Assembly: GCF_001894825.1 (NCBI RefSeq)
Contig: NZ_BCWY01000011.1
Span: forward strand, 1-64,000
DNA from: Rhodococcus jostii NBRC 16295
GTDB taxonomy: Bacteria; Actinomycetota; Actinomycetes; Mycobacteriales; Mycobacteriaceae
DNA: 64,000 bases
Direction of reading: 5' to 3'
In this document: piece after piece, positions 46,601-53,209 of the stretch
Numbering within the stretch: position 1 is the stretch's first letter
Layout of the letters: each line of letters opens with the position of its first letter
Notes under the pieces: generated by a model
Database searches by the model: none
What the model was told of the DNA's origin: nothing
The model's input: the letters and a program-made list of their open reading frames with translations, nothing else
Program-made: the position numbers and the translations under genes

Positions 46601-47534
46601 GGCCGGTGCGTCGCCGTCGCTCGAACCGGTCGGAACTTCGCTGCGGCGCTGGACCGACGGTCTGCTGGAGGCGGCAGCGGAGCCGGAGCGGGTGGCCGAA
46701 CTCGACGTCTGGGAGCGCATGCTGACGGGTCCGGATCCGCTGTTCGGATCGCGTGAGCTGGACCTGCGCACCGATCTGATCAACACGCTGGAACGGACCC
46801 GGGTGGACGTGCCCGCACCGGTCACCGAGGCACTGCTCGGCGGCACGCCGGGCGCGCTCGACGGTGAGATCGGTGATGTCCTCGCGACCGCCCTCGCGTT
46901 GGCAGTGGCCGCCTGGCGTCGCGACCGCGGAGTCGAGGCGTCGTCGACGGTGGTCACTCTCGAGGGACACGGGCGTGAGGAGTCAGCGGTTCCGGGTGCG
47001 GATCTGTCGCGGACGGTCGGCTGGTTCACCACGATGTACCCGGCACGTCTCGATCTCGCCGGGGTCGACATCGCGGATGCCATGAACGGCGGTGCCGGAG
47101 CGGCGGATGCGGTGCGCGCGGTGCGCGATCAGCTGAGCGCGATCCCGGACCGGGGCATCGGCTACGGTTTGCTGCGATACCTCAACCCCCACACGTCGGC
47201 GGTCATGCGGCAGTGGTCGGAACCGCAGATCGTGTTCAACTACATCGGACGCGTCAGCGCGGCCGAGGTGCCCGAGGCGGTGCGCGGCCTCGACTGGCTG
47301 CCCGATTTCGAATCTCCCGTCACGGGTGGGTTCGAGAAGAGCGCGATGCCCGCGCAGGCAGTGCTCGACATCCAGTCGGTGATCTCGGAAACCGAGGAGG
47401 GCCTGCAGCTGTCGGCCTTCATGTCGTTCCCGTCGGGCATCCTGTCGGCGCCGGAGGTCGACCGGTTCGGGGAGTTCTGGGTTGCCGCGCTCACCGCGCT
47501 CGTGGCTCAGGCCGAGGAGCGTTCCGGGCGTTGA
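13662..47534 (+). CDS. Nine-module nonribosomal peptide synthetase (11,290 residues)
   Basis: One uninterrupted frame encodes a roughly 1.2 MDa assembly line. Order read from motifs: C-A-T-E / C-A-T / C-(A stub)-A-T / C-A-T / C-(A stub)-A-T / C-A-T / C-A-T / C-A-T-E / C-A-T-E. Every T domain has its phosphopantetheine serine. T domains before epimerases read GGDSI, the other six GGNS. Condensation domains after epimerases (modules 2 and 9) have [10 protein letters not shown] like D-accepting types; the rest have VHHISADG-like motifs. The N-terminal C domain is EntF-like, which predicts that an acyl or aryl starter is joined to residue 1. Predicted product: an acylated nonapeptide with D residues at 1, 8 and 9, Ser-like at 5 and Gln-like at 9. 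There is no thioesterase, reductase or terminal C domain, so release needs a partner outside the window. No MbtH-like gene is nearby. Confidence 0.96.
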   Translation: MGSGHAAGSSGAPEGAFPLSAAQRGIWFAQHAMGDVPLTIAQYIELRGDIDLDLLTEATVRTGREFGSGFLRLVEIEGMPYQYVDKSLDDAITYVDLRGEDDSVDAAEKWMRANYSAPVDLLEDRLVVVYLLHVGENHYFWFCRIHHIALDGFGAMALIARIAEIYTALVEGAEPPACRAEDLVRIVEDEQRYRNSERFAKDREYWAERTAHLPEAPSLAGRAAMVGKFARLSSEALPASTATLLDDALDGSNASSAPIVVAAFAAYLAHMTDRTDVVLSLPVSARTTATLRRSGGMVSNIVPLRLQITPEMTVPELVKSVQIELTGALRRQRYRHEDIRRDAGAPQGQRGFFGPSINIMMFHSEIKLGTVTGHQNVLTTGPVEDLSLNIYQGVAGSKIHIDFEANPNLYSADELDRHHSRFFDFFERFLGAGDDASVSDLAAMSEEEYEQVVAGWNGDVVSPPPGTVVNLFDTQVARTPDATALVFEGEELTYAEFDARVNRLARTLIGRGVGPETKVALAIRRSLDSMVAMYAVVKAGGAYVPLDPDHPAERTAYVLDSARPLCILTVSRDGLTFPVAHDVVEIDALDASDVESGPIRDDERVAELRPANPAYVIYTSGSTGRPKGVAVSHASVLNQVTWIAARYGLDASDVVLQKTPTTFDVSVWELFSALASGSRLVIAAPEGHRDPAYLADVIAREKVTATSFVPSMLSVFVSEADREQLDSLRVVLVAGEAFPPAVASAFRAKSDAALHNLYGPTEFTVHATAGEVDRESLHTIPIGTPVWNTEAYVLDGHLRPAPIGSAGELYLAGAQVARGYEGRPDLTAERFVANPFGAGATRLYRTGDLVKWRVDGSIEYLGRTDFQVKVRGLRIELGEIEAAMSSYPHVAQSVAVVHDSSLGQRLVGYVVPEPGSALEVEDLTAHVARAVPSYMVPDAVMVIAEMPVGASGKLDRKALPEPTFAAESSEYVAPRSTMEESIAALFAEVLGVPRVSVGDSFFALGGDSIVSIQLVSRAKEAGVLFTARDVFERKTVASLAEVAKSASDSATVHVLEELPGAGIGTMPLTPVVHWMTELGGDFHRFSQSILLTLPPKVERDRLVRTLTAVVDRHDALRSSLRRNDSPTGWSLEVAPIGSVDVDRLVDRVEFTEGPGTDTFDALAAHALERTVDTLDPATGSVVRFVWFAPAEDSGDLAPRDGEDGDVAEVERTPQAGRLLVVIHHLAVDGVSWRVLVPDFASAWAQIAAGADPLLPAVGTSVRRWAHGLADNARSAGRLAELDYWRTTLDGVDPLIGSRALDGRDTVSTTGRVRLEVSADVTDGLLTGVPRAFHGGVNDGLLTALALAVAAWRAERGVGESSTLVHLEGHGREETVLPGADLSRTVGWFTSMFPVRLSAPGVDVQDALAGGAAAGRAVKSVKEQLAQVPEHGIGYGMLRFLNAETRAVLAALPSPQISFNYLGRVSVGEIPDAFRAAGWVPDTDTMELTGSRNSEMPVHFALDINAMIVDVEGEQRLSATVDFPHGVLTESEVGELTGLWTRALEGLVEHTKRPGAGGRTPSDLDLVPLSQSRIDTLESEYPALADVWSLAPLQVGLLFHASLAGTATDVYTTQLVMDLGGSVDASRLRRAAESLVARHPNLRTAFVSADDGTGMQVVVDRVDVPWTHIDLSSASDADRESQLDALMLANRTDRFDMTAPPLVRFLLVETGEDRYRFAVTNHHILLDGWSLPILIQDLLTLYAVDGDTLALPQPRPYRSYLEWLSAQDPQESVAAWAKALGGVEEPTLLAPVHAETAPTLTPGELVIDLPDDLLAAMTARSRELGVTMNTLVQAAWGIVLGRLTGRDDVVFGTTVSGRPPQVPGIESMLGLFINTLPVRVRVRGDDAVRTLLDRIQHEQTGLLDHHHVGLTDIQQGLGLGALFDTLMVYESYPLDREALTKNSDIEGLRVLDVTSNDATHYPLAIVAMTDPRLHLTAKFLPEVFAAAEVEEIMARVVRVLGALSADVDVLVADIDILAPDERASLLAATGTEAAAPLSLPEILGATATENGERTALVADGESLTYAELDARSNRLARVLVDYGVGPETSVALGMTRSVHSVVATWAVAKAGGTFVPVDPRYPSERIAHMITDSGAILGLTVTAQRDTLPSGIDWLALDSAECAALCAPKSPEPVTDSERTASIQLEHPAYMIYTSGTTGLPKGVAVTHTGLANFSAEQRTHYGVSPSARTLHFASPSFDASVLELLLAFGCGATMVVAPADLYGGEELRSFLADNEITHAFVTPAALASVEPAGLDRLEVVVVGGEACPPELVERWAPGRRMYNGYGPTEATVMSNVSNMLVPGSRVEIGGPVCGVTVYVLDDLLRPVPVGVAGELYVAGPGLARGYHDRLGLTAERFVANPFGENGTRMYRTGDIVRFVVDHGHRAGYGVEYVGRSDFQVKVRGFRIELGEIDAALVKHPDLEFAATLGAAMPSGATALVSYVLPASGSTVDVAEVTHFVGDTLPAHMVPSAIVVLDEIPLTTAGKLDRKALPAPDFDALQGEMVEPRTPTEELVAGVLADVLGLAKISVAESFFDLGGNSLVATKAVARLNAAAGTRLGVRELFEAPTVERLAVTVAEQAGTASHRPVLAAGPRPGRVPLSMAQQSMWLMNRFDTASSAYNIPLAVRLSGSLDIDAMSSAVSDVLARHESLRTVFPDSGDGPYQHVVDAGQVPFDLTPVPVPDAELHTALTEFATEGFDVTVAPPLRIRLFATSESEFLLVLVVHHICADGASMAPLARDVMVAYSARTAGAAPLWQPLPVQYPDFALWQREVLGDPADTQSLAGKQIAHWADTLAGAPELIDLPLDHTRPARQSMQGDSIDFAITPELRRGLEAVGGERGASLFMVTHAALTTLLSRLSNSDDITVGTPLAARSDQALDDLVGMFVNTLVLRTQVRPGDSFAALVERVREGDLAAFGNSDVPFEKIVEALRIRRSAAYSPLFQVMLSFQNNRMDALELPGLTVRVIDDMAQGAKYDLTLTITEKADESGDPAGLGGRFTFATDLFERSTAERIAERFVRILEAVVTDPGVAVGDIDILTKHERAKLSRTTPARTMTVRELPQLLAAAVEVAPDAVALAHDGMQVTYREFDERLRLMSAPLSERGMGPDAIVSVVLSGLVPTIMMAPPSEDGKDGFGTILDQVIADAHALVGDVEIAAPAPEIIAAPDTEVAETQGWPLELFVTRWQEWVERDPQALAVVAGGVSTTRGELNRRANQLARELLSRGVRPDDVVALIVPRSVEWVIGMLAAWKVGAAYSPFDQKWAIERIAGLVEDSGTRSVVTTRSWTGLTEAPGGNAALDDPIVLDDPETVRYLESLDDTDFPHDPWSDEHAGKRLAHVISTSGSTGRPKPTMVPMLGLSNNYQSYQGDLRVKDGTGLLIANSPLFDQTQKNIWVGLAYGGVLHLADDGFDPGPILRMIGTGDVQITNLAPSAFEVLTELDADGVLPNLKVILLGGEMLRPAACTALIGTDSRLLNNYGPTEASVTCSSYELDLSTEDAEPWPVPFGAAFRGVRYHVLDGRMRPVPPGVTGDLYIGGQVLARGYGNMFGTTASRFVANPFEGPGARMYWTGDRVRERDNGLLVFVGRSDFQVKIRGLRIELGEIESALTAQSAVQKSVVVVHDSEQGPRLVAYVTATVGTELDVDATVDALRHVLPSHMIPDAVMVLDEMPLNANLKVDRKALPEPVFATGTAEFVAARTPLEEVVAGIFGDVISAARVSVDDSFFDLGGNSLSATRVAARVTSATGTEVGIRDLFEAPTVATLAKLVEDRAHHGSTRPALVAGERPYELPLSLAQQRMWFLNRFDPSSPAYNVPLTVRLRGALDVAALAGALSDVVARHEVLRTVFPDSDSGAHQVILPAADVDLALEPVDVREEDLRDRMFEFGSTGFDVTDTIPVRARLFRLGADDHVLVLVMHHIASDGASTLPLARDVMTAYAARQDGTQAAWPALPVQYADYALWQREVLGSEDDPESLAAAQIDFWAKALAGVPDVLALPTDRPRPTVRSMAGASVGFSVDEDIHRRLGEVARAHNVSLFMVLHAALSVLLARLSSSTDIAIGTAVAGRGAEALENLVGMFVNTLVLRTEVEPGTSFAELLEQVRAQDLAAFSNQDVPFEQLVDALKPTRSTAYSPLFQVVLTHQVNGIPSLEFAGLEATPGAVDVEFSKFDLTVDLRELWSDEGAPTGITGVLGFATEIFDAETVQGFADRFVRILAAVAGGGTDIAVGDIPILDAGETEELTPVRGIEGVSAATLVELLSAAVAANPDGDAVVSGGGSVTYRELDERSNRVARILIERGVGAETFVGLGITRSIASIVGIWAVAKSGGAYVPIDPRYPDERIAHMVTDSGVALGLSVGAEVGRLPVDVDWLVIDSEEFEAASAAYSSAPVAEAERRTAMTPANSAYVIYTSGTTGQPKGVVVTHRGLANFAAEQRERYQVTTDSRTLHFASPSFDASVLELLLAVGAGATMVIAPTDVYGGPEFATFLREQRVTHGFVTPSALASVDPSGLDDFQFVVAGGEAVPAELAARWAPGRSLFNGYGPTETTIMTNISDPMAADGPVTIGGPIRGTSALVLDDRLRPVPVGIAGDLYLSGLGLARGYHRRTPLTAGRFVANPYGEPGDRMYRTGDVVRWTKDADGALTVDYVGRSDQQVKVRGFRIELGEIDAVLAKHPDVDFATTSVLPGPSGDAVLVSYVLPATGAEVDVTGMLDFVGEFVPTYMVPSTIVTLDAIPLTPVGKLDRRALPEPEFLAEDREFRAAGTALEQRVAAVFAEVLGVDQVGADDSFFTLGGNSLAATRVMARINEAVGVDAPVREIFEAPTVAQLARRLEALGVDSGGRPPVTAGPRPDRVPLSLAQQRMWYVNRFDPASAEYNIPLALRLTGELDVDALRSAIADVVSRHESLRTVYPDSVDGPYQVVLSDTKSELDVVEVAGEQELRERVVALASAGFDVTADVPVRAALFALGEADHVLVVVVHHISADGSSMAPLARDLFGAYGARVQGEEPSFSPLPVQYPDFALWQRTVLGNEDDPESLAGKQIAYWTHALGDAPEVLDLPADRPRPAVRNPQGGLLEFEIGQDVHRSLNELAQTHQASLFMVVHTALAVLLGRLSNTTDIAVSTPVAGRGDRALDDLVGMFVNTLVLRTDVDPNARFSALLTQAREVDLNAFGNADVPFEQVVEVLRPSRTAAYAPLAQVMLSFQNLERPKLELAGLTVEVLESGLTTSKTDLGVAVEERFGEGSAENGMRGWFSYATDLFDESTVRAFADRFVRVLEAVTADADAVVGDIDILTEDEKAGLVVPDDGAQSLMSHSISEELAATKSLPELLDGAASINPDGIALSHNGTDVTYVQLRDKSAELARTLAGVGVGPEAAVTVALSTLLPGLLDGSSGEGFADTFAGVLAGVIADATSATSATETEERTLVDLFDEQVARTPDAVALVFGDDALSYAEFDAQTNRLARELLAQGVGPESRVAVALRRSLEMMIAIYAIEKTGAAYVPLDPDHPAARTAYVIDSASPACVLTSSADRTAETDAPQIEVDTVDLSGHADGPITDDERGAPIRPDSTAYVIYTSGSTGKPKGVAVSHRSIVNRLMWMQDTYPLDSTDVVLQKTPVTFDVSVWELFWPLEVGARLVVAIPDGHRDPAYLSKVLAEHSVTTMHFVPSMLAVFTAGADAALCGSLRQVFCSGEALPPASADAFRDFSSAALHNLYGPTEAAVDVTYWECTDADRATVPIGAPVWNTQLHVLDSRLRPVPAGVHGELYLAGIQLARGYVGRSDLTSDRFVANPFGTAGQRMYRTGDIVRKRADGIVEYIGRRDFQVKLRGQRLELGEVEAALLAHPSVAQAVVVVHRSETTGENLVGYVIPVSGAAIDTAAVLDAAAETLPAYMVPARILVLDSFPLGATGKLDRGALPEPDFVTSEAEFVAPRTPIEEIVAGVFGEVLGVERVGSADSFFDLGGNSISATRLTARLTAALGAQLSVRECFEHPTVAELAALLEATAGTAEQRPALVAGPRPDRIPLSLAQQRMWFINQFDPSSPAYNLPLAVRLTGSIDPAALNSAWADVVERHESLRTVFPVGAEDPHQVVLPAADVVSDLTPTPVADEQDLFARMRELGATGFDVTETVPVRVACFEVNADDHILMMVVHHISADGASLAPLFTDVMTAYAARAAGIAPGWEPLPVQYADYALWQRESLGDESDPESLVARQLDYWQQALGGLPEVLELPTDRPRPAVQSLRGASARFAIGAQTHLGLLTIARETNSTLFMVVHAALAVLLERLSSQTDVAIGTPVAGRGEQELDKLVGMFVNTLVLRASVRPDDTFADLLAQVRATDLNAFSHGDVPFERLVEVLDVPRSTAHQPLFQVALSFDNNESVRMEFPGLEISALDAPLEVAKFDLQLSVGERYVDGAAAGIAATFNYSTDIFDEQTVLSFADRFHRILGAVSADRDVVLGDIEILDAAEKAAIAPVRGPQSVEPRTLPELLRSGVSISPESVAVSFAGRELTYRELDEQSNRLARVLIDRGVGPENYVALAITRSVESILGIWAIAKAGGAYLPVDPKLPFERIGEMLADSGAVLGLTVARHHDDLPGTVPWIVLDETAAADEIGARSAVAVEDADLRRALTVDHPAYLIYTSGSTGKPKGVVVTHRGLANLTREVREHYVVSPGSRFLHVASPSFDTSVGEMLAAFSAGATLVISPADVYGGDELADLIRRERVENVVMTPTALMTVDPDGLDTVKSVVVGGDTCTPELVARWAPGREMRNAYGPTETTVIVTITEPMVPGERVTIGSPLRGVESLILDSRLRPVPEGVPGELYICGPSVTRGYHNRPSVTAERFVANPFGEPGSRMYRTGDVVRWADGHRVEYVGRSDFQVKVRGFRVELGEIDAALASQPDIEFAVTVGRENPAGLTTLVSYVLPVDGATVDPESLKTVVGETLPPYMVPSVVILLDEIPLTGIGKLDRTRLPEPEFVTAGAEFRAPTTSAEESIAGIFAEVLGLEQVSVDDSFFDLGGNSLSATRVVSRAGQAFGLRIGVRELFEAPTVASLAARIATPDENVRPRPILAPRERSAFVPLSLAQSRMWFINRFDPDSPAYNIPLAVRLTGALDVDALQSAVFDVLERHESLRTIYPDSAEGPHQVILTAAQVPLDVAPVPVTETELRSRLLEMVTTGFDVTADVPPIRMRLFEVGPQDYVLALVVHHVSTDGESTAPFVRDVMVAYASRAAGREPGFAPLPVQYADYAIWQRELLGSEDDPDSLIAAQLGFWKKTLAGVPDLLELPVDRPRPPVQSLRGSRIDFTIDAEVHRGLAALARRHNASVFMAVHAAFAVLLSRLSGTEDISVGTPIAGRGERELDDVVGMFVNTLALRVQVDGQQTFDEILDRAREADLEAFSHADVPFERLVEVLNPARSMAHHPIFQVGYSFQNTTKAELELPDLTVTPLEVEGDTAQFDLHLILGDSPEGEQMSGVFTFATDLFDAATVQRFADMFRRVLAAAVDSPRTAVGDLPLAGVDERALVVSGWNDTARTLPETTLADMFASAAAANPDVTALVFDGESLTYAEFATRVNRLARHLIDRGVGPETVVGLAIPRSVELLVGMYAIAAAGGAYLPIDPDHPADRTAYVLESAQPVCVLTTRGVIDALPGGVDYLLLDELDLGGIDATAVTDAERTAPLRPENAAYVIYTSGSTGRPKGVAIAHGAIANQLRWKQSEYPLTAEDSVLLKTAATFDLSVWEFWWALTAGARLVVATPDGHRDPAYLAGLVAEQQVSTVHFVPSLLSAFVAVAEPAQLVSLQRVLCIGEALPADTVLRFRDVCDAEIFNLYGPTEAAVSVTHYRCGDERDGSVPIGRPEWNTQTYVLDSRLHPVPAGVTGELYLAGEQLARGYFGRHDLTAERFVANPFGEAGARMYRTGDLVRWNRDGDLDYVGRSDFQVKVRGFRIELGEIERALVAHPAVAQAVVVVHHDRHTGDRLVGYIVPEARGYIVPEARGYSVPEQGDSVDDAEVLAFAGRSVPGYMVPSALIALDALPLNINGKLDRKALPEPEFGGAADHYKAPRTPVEEIVAGVFADVLGHERVSVDTSFFDLGGNSLVATRVVARVNAALDTSIGVRELFEAPTVIALSARAEQSESAGANRPALVPQPRPARIPLSPAQSRMWFINQFDIASAAYNIPLAIRLTGHLDVAALERALGDVVERHETLRTTYPDTGDGPGQVVLPRARSFTSLDVEDVADETELRGRVISLVTAGFDVAQAVPVRACLLRIDADQHVLVIVVHHISSDGASTAPLARDVVIAYSARAAGSEPAWAPLDVQYADFSLWQHELLGDENASDSLATRQIDFWRNTLEGLPDVLPLPTDRPRPPAQSMRGANFDFEIDAELRDRLGALAREHNASLFMVAHAALSVLLARLSATDDIAVGTAIEGRGEAALDDLVGMFVNTLVLRARVDVDATFSDLLAQVRQHDLGAFTHTDVPFERLVEILQPERSTAFSPLFQVALAFQNIEQAHLELPGLTVEGLDGGISAAKFDLQLTLADAADAADADGDAPMRGVFTYATDLFDERTIASFAFRFQRILEAITADASVLIGEIDVLSENEHTVLAPVRGADTAAPELLPCILATAAAVDPDAVAVVCGDEKVTYRELDERSNRLARVLINRGIGADDFVALALTRSVESILSIWAVAKTGAAFVPVDPSYPFDRIMHMVTDSRVEVGLTTGAHVTELPDTVRWLVLGADEMDDACASVPSAAVTDADRIRPTRVDDAAYVIYTSGSTGLPKGVVVTHTGLANVTTEQVERLRLTPQSRVLHFASPSFDASVFELLHAVAAASTMVIASGVVYGGEELARLLKKQKVTHAFITPAALTTVDPAGLEGIEVLSVAGEACPPELMQRWAPGRRMFNLYGPSEATIWSTSSNPMKADRPVTIGGPTRGVDVVVLDSRLTPVPVGVAGELYVAGPSVARGYHNRFALTAERFVANPFGGPGERLYRTGDVVRWVHDGETGELVLDYVGRSDFQVKVRGFRIELGEIDAELGRHPSVDFAVTLGHHREQTGQTVLVSYVMPAAGASIDVAELSAFVSETLPGYMVPSSIMAIDSVPLTPAGKLDRKALPEPQFVSVATAYTAPSTPMEKAIADVFAQVLGVDRVSVDDSFFALGGDSIVSIQLTTRAKNAGVLFTARDVFERKTVAALADVADWATEVDSVKLEELPGGGVGTIPLTPIAHWLVETAGTFDKFSQAVLLTTPPAATRDQLADTVDAILARHDILRSRLTRVGDDWSFEALSARKALDADDLIEQIEFTDKPGTDEFERLARAALDRAAERLDPASGRMTQFVWFAPAASLPGQSGRLLVLAHHLVVDGVSWRVLLPDFATAGSQIMAGQPAQLEPVGSSVRAWAHGLVEEAKSPHRVAELDFWRGMLAGTDPLIGRRAFDPERDVIARTDRLSMTFSTQVTQALLTTIPQSVNGGVNDGLLAALALAVARWRELRGGTTDRSVLINLEGHGREESTVPGADLSRTVGWFTSLYPVRLDVSRADLADAFDGGASAGTAVKAVKEQLLAVPDKGIGYGLLRYLNEETAPALASLPTPQIGFNYLGRAGSVDLPAEIRDLGWIPDSDSGEFGGAMDDDMVAPAVLSINAVTSETASGPQIEAKIAFATEILDEADVWAFAELWHAAATALAEHATGPKGGGLTPSDVPLVTVTQDDLEALERRYPDATDVWPLAPLQSGMFFHSVLAEDAVDVYTAQVVLDFQGIVDTRRLRGAAEALIARHANLRTAFVPDDSGTAVQVVVDHVALPWEELDLSGLSEADREERMSSVLSEHRSARFDMGRPPLMRFLLIRTGESSYRFSISNHHILLDGWSMPLLMKDLLVLYATRGDSSVLPRVRGYRDFLGWLSERDTNASRSAWAHALAGLDGPTVLAPAPSSADRPEPAEFALHLGAVVSENLARIARDRGLTMNTIVQAAWGLLLARMTASADVVFGATVSGRPPEVAGIESMVGLFINTIPIRVRIDPRESLLGLLERLQAEQSTLFDHHHIGLPEIQQIAGIGGLFDTLTVFESYPVDRAGLTEDSDIDGLRVAGVQISDASHYPLSLLAQSDSELQLVLKYLPDVFGADTVERLGARLNRILQTIAAGSSTLVGDLDLLTADERELVLSRWNDSGHEVTDEAVVSMFGAQVARTPHRTAVVADHVRLTYAEFDARVNRLARHLIATGVGPDSVVGIAMRRSLDMVISLYAVHAAGGAYVPIDPEHPADRTSYVVDSAAPTCVLSSADDIANLDVDVPVYLVEDFDLSEYRDDPVEDAERLGELRPGNLAYALYTSGSTGRPKGVAIPHSALANQLAWMRDVYGIDAQDVVLQKTPFTFDASVWELFLPLVVGGTLVIASPDGHRDPEYMAATVGTESVTVIQFVPSVLTMFLDAATADGCGSLRLVFAGGEPLPQSAAERVGGLGSAELVNLYGPTEVTINSTAHVVERSGTGTIAPIGSPAWNTRAYVLDAHLNPAPVGVPGELYLDGAQLARGYVNSAALSADRFVANPFGGSGERMYRTGDLVRWNEHGALEFVGRTDFQVKVRGLRIELGEVEEAFVRHRDVAQAAVIVHDSEVGARLVAYVVPKPDAALDTAVLTGFVAESLPDYMLPDSVMVLAELPLGTSGKLDRRALPVPDFASAAEFRAPRTDTERALATVFAELLGRDSVGIDDSFFELGGDSIVSIQLVARARSAGIYFTARDVFERRTVAELAAVADSGVSAAAVLQEYEDGGVGTVPLTPVARKMVERGGDFDRFVMPLLLTLPAGIEREQVIATITAVVDQHDVLRSTLVTAGSEDALEIAPAGSVDVDAAVQRVEIAAGDQPGTPEFDAVASAAFDAALDRLDPRAGSMLQFVWFDPAEADERGRLLVLPHHLVIDSVSWRILVPDFATAGAQIAAGASPSLEPVGTSLRRWTDGLLEAAAEPERVAELDVWERMLTGPDPLFGSRELDLRTDLINTLERTRVDVPAPVTEALLGGTPGALDGEIGDVLATALALAVAAWRRDRGVEASSTVVTLEGHGREESAVPGADLSRTVGWFTTMYPARLDLAGVDIADAMNGGAGAADAVRAVRDQLSAIPDRGIGYGLLRYLNPHTSAVMRQWSEPQIVFNYIGRVSAAEVPEAVRGLDWLPDFESPVTGGFEKSAMPAQAVLDIQSVISETEEGLQLSAFMSFPSGILSAPEVDRFGEFWVAALTALVAQAEERSGR
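13704..18345 (+). other. NRPS module 1: C(starter)-A1-T-E
   Basis: C1 (about residues 15-440) has an active HHIALDG and the EntF-type tract [39 protein letters not shown], so it should load an acyl or aryl group. A1 (about 470-955) has [11 protein letters not shown] at 617 and [10 protein letters not shown]; its ten-residue pocket reads D-V-W-S-L-A-L-V-H-K by my alignment to GrsA, which I cannot match to a known substrate. T serine is residue 1008 (LGGDSIVS). E1 (about 1066-1550) has [10 protein letters not shown] at 1223, EGHGRE and FNYLGR, so residue 1 is probably D. Confidence 0.85.
18370..21540 (+). other. NRPS module 2: C-A2-T
   Basis: C2 has [10 protein letters not shown] (His pair at 1721-1722) and [27 protein letters not shown], the type that follows an epimerase and accepts a D-aminoacyl donor. 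A2 (about 2037-2530) has [11 protein letters not shown] at 2191; pocket D-A-L-F-V-G-G-V-M-K, a small hydrophobic pocket suggesting an aliphatic or aromatic residue. T serine is 2581 (DLGGNSLVA). Confidence 0.8.
21541..25095 (+). other. NRPS module 3: C-(A stub)-A3-T with atypical A domain
   Basis: C3 has VVHHICADG near residue 2766. After a broken A-domain start (listed separately), A3 (about 3217-3720) is unlike the other eight: its ATP loop reads [12 protein letters not shown] with proline where the others have glycine, and its core A4 region is [15 protein letters not shown]. Pocket by alignment: D-Q-K-N-L-G-N-V-T-K. Asp235, the lysine in NLKVDRKAL and NNYGPTEAS are kept, so it may be active. 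A lysine at pocket position 239 could favour an acidic substrate; that is a guess. T serine is 3774. Confidence 0.75.
22950..23265 (+). other. Vestigial A-domain start fused to a C-domain tail (module 3)
   Basis: About 105 residues (3097-3200) between C3 and A3 begin exactly like an A domain ([20 protein letters not shown], then [10 protein letters not shown]) but stop after the first 55-60 residues. They continue as a segment resembling the end of a condensation domain ([18 protein letters not shown]). The best reading is the join left by an in-frame loss of the remainder of one A domain, its T domain and most of the next C domain. Confidence 0.6.
25096..28290 (+). other. NRPS module 4: C-A4-T
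   Basis: C4 has MHHIASDG near 3959. A4 (about 4295-4790) has [11 protein letters not shown] at about 4450; pocket D-A-L-F-V-G-G-I-M-K, differing from A2 only by Ile for Val, so modules 2 and 4 very likely load the same hydrophobic residue. One small difference is DQQVKVRGF where all other A domains have DFQVK. T serine is 4837 (TLGGNSLAA). Confidence 0.8.
28291..31800 (+). other. NRPS module 5: C-(A stub)-A5-T, serine-type
   Basis: C5 has VVHHISADG near 5021. After a second broken A-domain start, A5 (about 5467-5970) has [11 protein letters not shown] at 5617 and pocket D-V-W-H-F-S-L-V-D-K. This is the established serine code seen in EntF and mycobactin-type modules, so Ser is the firmest specificity in the protein. 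T serine is 6008 (DLGGNSISA). Confidence 0.85.
29755..30058 (+). other. Vestigial A-domain start fused to a C-domain tail (module 5)
   Basis: Residues of about 5366-5465 start as an A domain ([19 protein letters not shown], then [10 protein letters not shown]), break off after about 60 residues, and end in [17 protein letters not shown], which matches the closing helix of this protein's own C domains (compare [17 protein letters not shown] just upstream). It has the same layout as the stub in module 3, including a shared LSxLxP step, so both probably arose by the same kind of event. Confidence 0.6.
31801..34975 (+). other. NRPS module 6: C-A6-T
   Basis: C6 has VVHHISADG at about 6194. A6 (about 6528-7020) has [11 protein letters not shown] at 6683 and FDTSVGEML; pocket D-T-G-V-V-G-A-V-I-K, hydrophobic and small, not matched to a known code. 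T serine is 7066 (DLGGNSLSA). Confidence 0.78.
34976..38200 (+). other. NRPS module 7: C-A7-T
   Basis: C7 has [11 protein letters not shown] at about 7252. A7 (about 7586-8090) has [11 protein letters not shown] at 7737 and FDLSVWEFW; pocket D-L-W-H-L-I-L-V-S-K, related to serine-type pockets in four or five positions but with Ile at 301 and Ser at 331, so specificity is open. An eight-residue tandem repeat sits late in the A domain (37740-37805). T serine is 8143. Confidence 0.78.
37740..37805 (+). repeat. In-frame 24-base tandem repeat in the A7 domain
   Basis: Two identical 24-base units (37740-37763 and 37764-37787) encode GYIVPEAR twice, followed by a partial third copy GYSVPE with two base changes. 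Other A domains of this protein have a single GYVVPE- or SYVLP-like strand here, so the extra copies look like a recent slip duplication in the linker between the A8 and A10 motifs. Confidence 0.9.
38201..42890 (+). other. NRPS module 8: C-A8-T-E
   Basis: C8 has VVHHISSDG at about 8329. A8 (about 8666-9155) has [11 protein letters not shown] at about 8821 and [10 protein letters not shown]; pocket D-A-F-F-S-A-L-I-W-K, not matched to a known code. T serine is 9210 (ALGGDSIVS, the epimerase-facing type). E8 (about 9267-9740) has [10 protein letters not shown] at 9405, EGHGREE and FNYLGR, so residue 8 is probably D. Confidence 0.8.
39420..39446 (+). repeat. Triple 9-base repeat in C8
   Basis: Three consecutive copies of GCCGACGCG encode ADAADAADA followed by an acidic DGDAP linker near the end of the C8 domain. 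It appears to be a harmless expansion in a surface loop. Confidence 0.8.
42891..47531 (+). other. NRPS module 9: C-A9-T-E (terminal)
   Basis: C9 has [10 protein letters not shown] at about 9905 (follows an epimerase). A9 (about 10223-10720) has [11 protein letters not shown] at 10373; pocket D-A-W-Q-F-G-L-I-N-K, one residue from the published glutamine code (last variable position Asn for Asp). T serine is 10763 (ELGGDSIVS). E9 (about 10821-11285) has [10 protein letters not shown] at 10956, with Ser where E1 and E8 have Gly, and FNYIGR. The protein ends within about ten residues of E9, with no release domain. Confidence 0.82.
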
Positions 47535-47541
47535 TCTCCGC

Positions 47542-47582
47542 GGCCCGTGGTGGGAAGGCTCCGAGCCTTCACACCACGGGCC
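47542..47582. terminator. Terminator between the NRPS and the N-oxygenase gene
   Basis: A 20-base inverted repeat with one mismatch (47542-47561 with 47563-47582; left arm begins GGCCCGTGGTGG) starts 7 bases after the NRPS stop and lies 40 bases from the stop of the convergent N-oxygenase gene. It is suited to stop transcription from both directions. Confidence 0.75.
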
Positions 47583-47621
47583 CCGTCTGTTCGGGATGAA
47601 GCTGTTCGGGATCGGGCGGGG

Positions 47622-48581
47622 TCAGGCCCACTCGAAGGACATCTCGCCCGCCACTCCGAGGTGCTTGCACAGCTTGTGGATTCCGCCGAAGTCCTGGATC
47701 AGCGCGGAGCGGCGGGTGTCGTGTTCGGCGTCGGCGATCATCGCCCGGCCGCCGTCGAGATCCAGGATGTCGACGATGGTGTGCCAGGTGGAGTAGTCGT
47801 TGCTGCTGAACGCGGTCATCGCGTCGACGAGCCCGTCCAGGAAGTGGCGGCGGTCGTCGGGTCCCAGGGTGTCGTAGACGACGGCGGCGATGTCGTCGGC
47901 GATCGAGGCGTGGCAGTACTCGTCTCGATTGTGCAGCCGGACCGTCGCCCGGTTGACCGGCTGGACGACGTCGTTCTCGGTGATCAGGTCGAGGTAGGAG
48001 CTGATCGAGATCTCCGCCACCGTCATGAAGGCGAACGTCGTGATCGCCCGCTTCCTCGGGTCGGCGGCGTCGGCCGTCGCCGCGCGTTGACGGCGCAACG
48101 TCAGGACGTCGGGAAGGGCGTTGTTCGGCATGGCCCAACCGCGTCGTCGGCGCGTGACGGCGCTCGCGTTCAAGTGCATGAGGGTGTGGTACTGCTCGTC
48201 CACCATCGCCTGGTGGACAGCCACCGCGAACGTGTCTCCGAGTCCGGTGTCCAGGGCGTCGTGCGCGACGAGGTCGAACCCGGGGTTGACCACGTACTGC
48301 TCGATGTCCATGACGTTCTTGTTGAACGCGATCCATGCCCACGCCCGGAGCTGGTTTCGGTGCTCGTCGCTCATCGCGAGGAACCGATCGTGATCGGCGA
48401 AGGGCAGCAACTCGTTCGGGTAGTCCTGCTTGTCGACGTCGAACAGTGCGTCGAGGTCGGGTTCCGGCTTCTTGACGGTGGCCCGTTGCCCCCAGTTCCG
48501 GGAGAGCCGGGACACGACGGCGCTCTCGACCGGATCCGCCGGGTCGTACTCCGGGAGCGAGGGAGTCTTCTGGGGAGTCAT
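47622..48581 (-). CDS. AurF/CmlI-family di-iron arylamine N-oxygenase
   Basis: A 319-residue non-haem di-iron oxygenase. All seven AurF metal ligands are present with the same spacing: Glu94, Glu129-x2-His132, Glu190, and His217-x3-Glu221-x2-His224, against Glu101, 136, His139, Glu196, His223, Glu227, His230 in AurF. Such enzymes oxidise an aromatic amine through hydroxylamine and nitroso to nitro (AurF on 4-aminobenzoate, CmlI in chloramphenicol, ObaC in obafluorin). It closes an operon that should make 4-aminophenylpyruvate, so an aminophenyl compound, free or carrier-bound, is the likely substrate. The ATG at 48581 has GGAG about 8 bases upstream and overlaps the papC-like stop (ATGA). Confidence 0.88.
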   Translation of the reverse strand: MTPQKTPSLPEYDPADPVESAVVSRLSRNWGQRATVKKPEPDLDALFDVDKQDYPNELLPFADHDRFLAMSDEHRNQLRAWAWIAFNKNVMDIEQYVVNPGFDLVAHDALDTGLGDTFAVAVHQAMVDEQYHTLMHLNASAVTRRRRGWAMPNNALPDVLTLRRQRAATADAADPRKRAITTFAFMTVAEISISSYLDLITENDVVQPVNRATVRLHNRDEYCHASIADDIAAVVYDTLGPDDRRHFLDGLVDAMTAFSSNDYSTWHTIVDILDLDGGRAMIADAEHDTRRSALIQDFGGIHKLCKHLGVAGEMSFEWA

Positions 48582-49510
48582 GACAAATCTCCGTTCCTGT
48601 CCCACGACCGCGGCTGTCTGTGAACGAGATCGGTGAAGAGGTCGGCGCACAGCTGGGCGAGGGGTTCGCTCCGGTCGCCGAGGGCGGAAGTCGACCGGGA
48701 CATGAGCGAGGCGAAGTCGTCCTCCGAGCCCCGCTCGACGGTCTCCGTCAGAGTGGCCAGCGCCGTGGCGAGCGCGCGTCGTGCCTCACCGGCGAAGGGA
48801 TTGCCGGACTGGATGTCCCGGTACACCTCGGGGACGCCGCCACCGACACGGGCGAGGAGGGCGAGCGACACGAGATGGGGCGGTGTTGCCGCCGCGGTGA
48901 GCTCGGCGCCGTCGACGCCGAGCTCCGCGAGCGCGAGACCGAAGGCGAGAATTCCCGCGTGGGTCAGCGCCTGGGTGGCCGCGGTGAGCCGGTCGTGGTG
49001 CTCGGCGTCCATACGGACCACCGACGATCCCCAGCCGGACAGCGACGACAGGAACCAGTCGACTTCGCCGCCGTCCCGGTAGGTCACTGCCGCGATCGGG
49101 CGGCCTTCCGGTCCGAGGGAAGGTGCGAACATCGGGTTGATGCCCACCGCGCTGTTGCGTAGCGCGCTGCGACCGAGCGCGGCACCGAAGCGGGATTTCA
49201 CGGACAGTGTGTCGACCAGAAGCGCGTGCGGGGACAATTCCGCGACGACGAACGGAATCGACTCCAGCGCGGCACCTTCGGGGATCGCCAGGATCACCGC
49301 ATCCGAAGAATTCACCACCGCCCGAACCTCGGGCGACGGGTCGGTGACGTCGCCTTTCACCTGATCCGGATCGGACCGGTCGGTGAACCGGATGTCGATG
49401 GTGCGCACCGTGTTTCCGTCGCCGCGCAGCCGAGCTGCCAGCATCCGGCCGACATCGCCGGAGCCGCCGATCAGGGCGACGCTCCGGGTGGATGCGGCCG
49501 GGGCGTTCAC
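48578..49510 (-). CDS. papC: 4-Amino-4-deoxyprephenate dehydrogenase (PapC-like)
   Basis: A 310-residue TyrA-type protein. The N-terminal Rossmann motif ALIGGSGDVGRMLAARL binds NAD(P); SDAVILAIPEGA and DTLSVKS follow, and GINPMFAPSLG is the equivalent of the prephenate dehydrogenase HPMFGP segment, with Asn in place of His. In PAPA pathways this enzyme oxidatively decarboxylates 4-amino-4-deoxyprephenate to 4-aminophenylpyruvate. An ordinary prephenate dehydrogenase is the alternative; the operon context argues against it. The GTG start at 49510 overlaps the stop of the papA-like gene (GTGA), and its own stop overlaps the N-oxygenase start. Confidence 0.82.
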   Translation of the reverse strand: MNAPAASTRSVALIGGSGDVGRMLAARLRGDGNTVRTIDIRFTDRSDPDQVKGDVTDPSPEVRAVVNSSDAVILAIPEGAALESIPFVVAELSPHALLVDTLSVKSRFGAALGRSALRNSAVGINPMFAPSLGPEGRPIAAVTYRDGGEVDWFLSSLSGWGSSVVRMDAEHHDRLTAATQALTHAGILAFGLALAELGVDGAELTAAATPPHLVSLALLARVGGGVPEVYRDIQSGNPFAGEARRALATALATLTETVERGSEDDFASLMSRSTSALGDRSEPLAQLCADLFTDLVHRQPRSWDRNGDLS

Positions 49511-51579
49511 TGGCCTATCTCGTTCGGCCTGTCCGCTGTCACGGACAGTGCGCGCAACATGGTGGCCGCCTTCACCATCGCCTCGTCGAACTCTTCCTCC
49601 GGGTCGGAGAGCGCCGTGATCGCACCGCCGATGCCGAACGTCACCTCGTTGTCGGTGGCGACGATGGTGCGGATGACGATCGACAGGTCGGCCGTTCCCG
49701 TCAGGGAGAAGTATCCGATGGACCCCGAATACACACCCCGTGGCCCGGACTCGAGCCGGTCGATGATCTCCATCGTCCGGATCTTCGGGGCGCCCGTCAT
49801 CGATCCACCCGGGAAGGCGGCGCGGACGCACTCGACGACGGACGCGTCGGCGCTGAGGGTTCCGCGCACGGTCGACACGAGCTGGTGGACGGCGGCATAC
49901 GTCTCGATGTCGAAGAGCTTGGGAACGTGCACCGAACCGGGAACGCACACGCGCGCCAGATCGTTGCGCGTCAGGTCGACGATCATCAGGTTCTCGGCCC
50001 GATCCTTCTCGCTGTCGAGCAGATCCTGCCGCAGGGCCGCGTCCTTGGCGGGGGTGGCGCCGCGCGGCCGCGTCCCCTTGATGGGTTTGGACTCGACCAC
50101 CCGGTCGGCGCCGATCCGAAGGAACCGTTCGGGGGACGCGCTGAGAACGGACAGCCCGGCGAACTGGAGGTAGGCGCTGTACGGGGTGGGGCTGATGGAG
50201 CGGAGCAGTTCGAACGTGTGCAGCGGGTCGATCGACTGGTCCACCGTCGCCATGTTGGTCAGGCACACCTCGTAGGACTCACCGGTCCGGATCTCGCCGA
50301 GCGAGGTCGCGATGTGTTCGAGGTACTTGTCGTGCTCGTGGCGCAGCGCGAGTTCGGCCGACTCCGGCTTCCGGATCGGCGACACCGCGGTCGGTGGGTG
50401 ATCCGGCTCGGCCAGCCGATGCAGCGCAGTCTCCATTTCGTCGAGCCAGCGGCGCAACTCCGGATCGTCCTGGTGATCGCTCAGGCACAGGGCGTAGGTG
50501 CGTTCACCCGAATGATCGATGACGACGGCGCGGTCGGCGAACACGAGAGCGGCATCGGGGGTAGGCGACTTGTGCGCCGCCGCGCCGCCCGTCTCGGCCT
50601 TCAACTCGTAGCCGAGGTACCCCACGTAGCCGAGGCCGAACGGCACACCCGGAAGACCGGGCACCGACCGGGCCTGCAGTTGCCGCTCCAGATAGTCGAA
50701 GAACGGTGCGTGCACCTGCTCGACCGGCAACCCCTCGCGGGTGATCCGGACGATCGATTCGCTCACGTCGTAAGTGATGTACTCGGCGCGAGGGCCGGAA
50801 CAGTTACCCATGATGGTGAAACGCGAATCCGGTTCCGATGCCGACGTCCCGTCGAGCCAGAACGCGTTGGGCCCGGACGCGAAGAGATCCTCGAACGTGG
50901 TGCGCGGGTCGACTTCATGGTCGACGCGAACCTGCTGGACCACATACGGCGCGTGGGGAATCGGGATCCTGAGCATGGAGCCGTGGGTGGGTGACCCCGA
51001 ATGTGTCTGCGTGAGATCGCGGAAGTTCGCGAGCAATTCGTGCCCGAAGGCGGTGCTGATGGATTCGGGGTGGAACTGGACACCCCAGAAGGGTCGGCTG
51101 CGGTGGCGGACACCCATCAGCAGACCGTCGGCCGTCCAGGCGGTGGCCTCGAGGGCGTCGGGGAGATCCTCGACGATCAGCGAGTGGTAGCGGACCGTCG
51201 GGAACGGCGAGGGAATGCCGGCGAACAGTTCCGAACCGTTGTGCTCGACGAGCGACACGCGACCGTGCATCGGTTCGGGTGCGAGAACGACACTTCCACC
51301 GAACAGCTGGCACAGCCCCTGATGGCCGAGGCACACACCGAGTACCGGGAGTTCGGTCTCCGCGATGATCCGTGCACTGATACCGAAGTCGCGCGGCCGT
51401 TCCGGACGTCCGGGGCCGGGGGAGATGACGATGTTGTCGAAGTCGGACCAGGGGATCGAATCCCACTCCACGTCGTTGTGCACGACCGTGGGCGGTTCAC
51501 CGTTCACCTCGGCGAGCAACGTGAACAGGTTGTAGGTAAAGGAGTCGTAATTGTCGACCAGCAGTGTCCGGGTACTCAT
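49507..51579 (-). CDS. papA: Aminodeoxychorismate synthase, fused glutaminase-synthase (PapA/PabAB-like)
   Basis: A 690-residue fusion. Residues 1-190 are a class I glutamine amidotransferase with catalytic Cys83 (GVCLGHQG), His170 and Glu172 (QFHPES). The rest is a chorismate-utilising synthase. Its PIKGTRPRG motif has Lys501, the residue that separates aminodeoxychorismate synthases from anthranilate synthases (PIAGT there). It aminates chorismate to 4-amino-4-deoxychorismate. The fused form matches PapA of chloramphenicol and pristinamycin clusters and PabAB of folate synthesis; being second in an operon with a mutase and a TyrA-like gene favours the PapA role. The ATG shares its A with the mutase stop (TGATG). 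Confidence 0.9.
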   Translation of the reverse strand: MSTRTLLVDNYDSFTYNLFTLLAEVNGEPPTVVHNDVEWDSIPWSDFDNIVISPGPGRPERPRDFGISARIIAETELPVLGVCLGHQGLCQLFGGSVVLAPEPMHGRVSLVEHNGSELFAGIPSPFPTVRYHSLIVEDLPDALEATAWTADGLLMGVRHRSRPFWGVQFHPESISTAFGHELLANFRDLTQTHSGSPTHGSMLRIPIPHAPYVVQQVRVDHEVDPRTTFEDLFASGPNAFWLDGTSASEPDSRFTIMGNCSGPRAEYITYDVSESIVRITREGLPVEQVHAPFFDYLERQLQARSVPGLPGVPFGLGYVGYLGYELKAETGGAAAHKSPTPDAALVFADRAVVIDHSGERTYALCLSDHQDDPELRRWLDEMETALHRLAEPDHPPTAVSPIRKPESAELALRHEHDKYLEHIATSLGEIRTGESYEVCLTNMATVDQSIDPLHTFELLRSISPTPYSAYLQFAGLSVLSASPERFLRIGADRVVESKPIKGTRPRGATPAKDAALRQDLLDSEKDRAENLMIVDLTRNDLARVCVPGSVHVPKLFDIETYAAVHQLVSTVRGTLSADASVVECVRAAFPGGSMTGAPKIRTMEIIDRLESGPRGVYSGSIGYFSLTGTADLSIVIRTIVATDNEVTFGIGGAITALSDPEEEFDEAMVKAATMLRALSVTADRPNEIGQ

Positions 51580-52016
51580 CACGACTCGACATTCGCAGAC
51601 GGCACGGAACTGTGGCGAACGTGGTGGTTGCCACTGTGGTCGTGGTGTCCGTTGTGGCGGGGGCCTCCGTCGGCGGGTTCCGCGTTGATCACGAGATCCT
51701 CGAGCCGGCACGTCTCGGCGATGAGGAGGTCGTAGAGCGAATCGAAGAACTCCGGGGACAGCGAGTGGCTGTCGGCATACTGCCGTGCCCGCTCGTGGAC
51801 GATGTGGATGCGGCCGGGCTGCATCATGGCGATGTGCTCGCGCCGCTTCAACTCGCCGATGCGCAGGCAGACTTCCAGGCGCTGTCGCACCGCTTCGAGC
51901 AGGGTCGCGTCGACGGCATCGAGTTCCGCGCGCAGACCCTCGAGTGCCTGCTGCGCCGAGGCGTCAGAATGCTCTCCGGAATCGTCGCCGTTCCGCTGTT
52001 CTACGGAGAAATACAT
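51579..52016 (-). CDS. papB: 4-Amino-4-deoxychorismate mutase (PapB-like, AroQ fold)
   Basis: A 145-residue helical AroQ-type mutase, first gene of the operon. The segment LRAELDAVDATLLEAVRQRL opens the fold, followed by IGELKRREHIAMMQPGRI and YDLLIAETCRLEDLVI. The MMQP-RI stretch in place of the DP-RE of ordinary chorismate mutases is the pattern I know from PapB-type enzymes. It would convert 4-amino-4-deoxychorismate to 4-amino-4-deoxyprephenate. After residue 120 there is a His-rich tail (HNGHHDHSGNHH) that is not part of the fold. The ATG at 52016 has GGGG five bases upstream; a GTG at 52031 is an alternative. Confidence 0.82.
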   Translation of the reverse strand: MYFSVEQRNGDDSGEHSDASAQQALEGLRAELDAVDATLLEAVRQRLEVCLRIGELKRREHIAMMQPGRIHIVHERARQYADSHSLSPEFFDSLYDLLIAETCRLEDLVINAEPADGGPRHNGHHDHSGNHHVRHSSVPSANVES

Positions 52017-52145
52017 AATCGCCCCACTCACTCGATCGGCAGTAGCTTTCTCATTCCGACTATCGTGTGTCGTTGGTGGTTCGTTTCCATCAGTCTTCCG
52101 GATGGCCGGGACGGCTGTCTCGGATCAGCAGAGTACGAACCAAGT

Positions 52146-52184
52146 GGGTGATCACCCCCAGAGTCTCGATCTCAGGTTGAGACT
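52146..52184. promoter_or_regulatory. Palindromes in the pap/lipase divergent region
   Basis: The 230 bases between the divergent papB-like and lipase genes contain a perfect 12-base palindrome GGGTGATCACCC (52146-52157) and, five bases on, AGTCTC/GAGACT arms (52162-52167 with 52179-52184). Both are likely regulator-binding sites; which of the two genes they control is not clear. No regulator gene adjoins the operon. Confidence 0.4.
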
Positions 52185-52246
52185 TTGATGGACAGTTGGG
52201 TAACGTAACCTGAAGTCTATTTCCGTCAACTCAGGATACGAGGAAT

Positions 52247-53182
52247 ATGCGTATATCGTGGGCCAGTAGAGCCCTGTTGTCCGTGCTGGCAGGCATCGTG
52301 ATGCTCTGCAGCGCGGCACCAGCGGCAGCGGATCCCGCGGAAGCGGAACCCGCGCCCGCGGCCGACCCCTCGGTTCTGGCGGGGGCGAACGACTGGAGCT
52401 GTAAGCCGTCCGCGGCGCATCCGCGTCCCGTCGTGCTGGTGCACGGCACCTGGACCGGTATGGCGGGCACGTGGAAAGACCTCGCCCCCGCACTCGCCGC
52501 GGAGGGGTACTGCGTCTTCGCTCTCAATTACGGGCAGGCCGCCGGTTTGTCGGAGGGCAACCTGATGCGCATGTTCGGCGGCGCCGACATCGCGGAGTCC
52601 GCTGAGCAGCTCGCCGGATTCGTTGACCAGGTGCGCGCCGCCACCGGCGTCCCGCAGGTCGACATCGTCGGGCATTCGCTCGGCGGTACGGTGTCCCGCC
52701 AGTACCTGCGCTTCGAAGGCGGCGCCGATCGCGCGAACCCCGCGCTGAACAAGGTGCACTCGATCGTCACGCTCGGCGCCACCAACCACGGCACCAGCTT
52801 CGGGGACGTCCAGGCGCTCGGTGCGATCGCGCAGGCACTGGGTGTGCCGGTCACGACGCTCGCCGGTGTCGCGGTCGGACCGTCCTACATCCAGCAGATG
52901 GTGGGCTCGCCCTTTCTCCAGGTGCTCAACGCGGGCGGCGACACCGACCCGGGCATCGACTACACGGTGGTCGCGAGCCGCAGCGACACCGTGTCGACCC
53001 CGCCCGAGAACACCTTCCTGACGGCCGGTCCGGGCGCCGTCGTGCACAACGTCTGGCTCCAGGACGGATGTGCGGCGAACACCGCGGAACACATCCAGCT
53101 GACCACCGACCCCCGGGCGGTGTACATCATCCAGCGGGCGCTGGACCCCACCTACGGAGACCGCAACCCCGCGCCGTGCTGA
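52247..53182 (+). CDS. Secreted alpha/beta-hydrolase lipase
   Basis: A 311-residue exported lipase or esterase. A signal peptide (residues 1-28, ending APAAA before DPAE) is followed by an acidic Ala/Pro linker and then the hydrolase domain: oxyanion strand VVLVHGTWTG, nucleophile elbow GHSLGG with Ser144, probable acid Asp in the SRSDTVSTP region, and probable His in NTAEHIQL. Three cysteines in the mature part could form a disulfide. It matches the actinobacterial lipase class that hydrolyses acylglycerols outside the cell. GAGGA lies just before the ATG. It is divergent from the pap operon and is probably not part of the peptide pathway. Confidence 0.88.
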   Translation: MRISWASRALLSVLAGIVMLCSAAPAAADPAEAEPAPAADPSVLAGANDWSCKPSAAHPRPVVLVHGTWTGMAGTWKDLAPALAAEGYCVFALNYGQAAGLSEGNLMRMFGGADIAESAEQLAGFVDQVRAATGVPQVDIVGHSLGGTVSRQYLRFEGGADRANPALNKVHSIVTLGATNHGTSFGDVQALGAIAQALGVPVTTLAGVAVGPSYIQQMVGSPFLQVLNAGGDTDPGIDYTVVASRSDTVSTPPENTFLTAGPGAVVHNVWLQDGCAANTAEHIQLTTDPRAVYIIQRALDPTYGDRNPAPC

Positions 53183-53209
53183 CCCGGCGCGGGTGATCGG
53201 TGGTGCCGG

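Noticed and set aside
34218-46970. 4,250-codon open frame on the minus strand opposite the NRPS
   Set aside because: It is the antisense shadow of a very GC-rich coding region. Its translation is Arg/Gly/Asp/Val repeats with no domain, while the plus strand has continuous NRPS motifs.
47622-48581. Ferritin-like or fatty-acid desaturase annotation
   Set aside because: The spacing E94, E129xxH132, E190, H217x3E221xxH224 matches the AurF ligand set, including the extra histidine, rather than ferritin or desaturase patterns.
49507-51579. Anthranilate synthase (TrpEG fusion)
   Set aside because: The synthase half has PIKGT with the lysine typical of aminodeoxychorismate synthase, not the PIAGT of anthranilate synthases, and no other trp gene is near.
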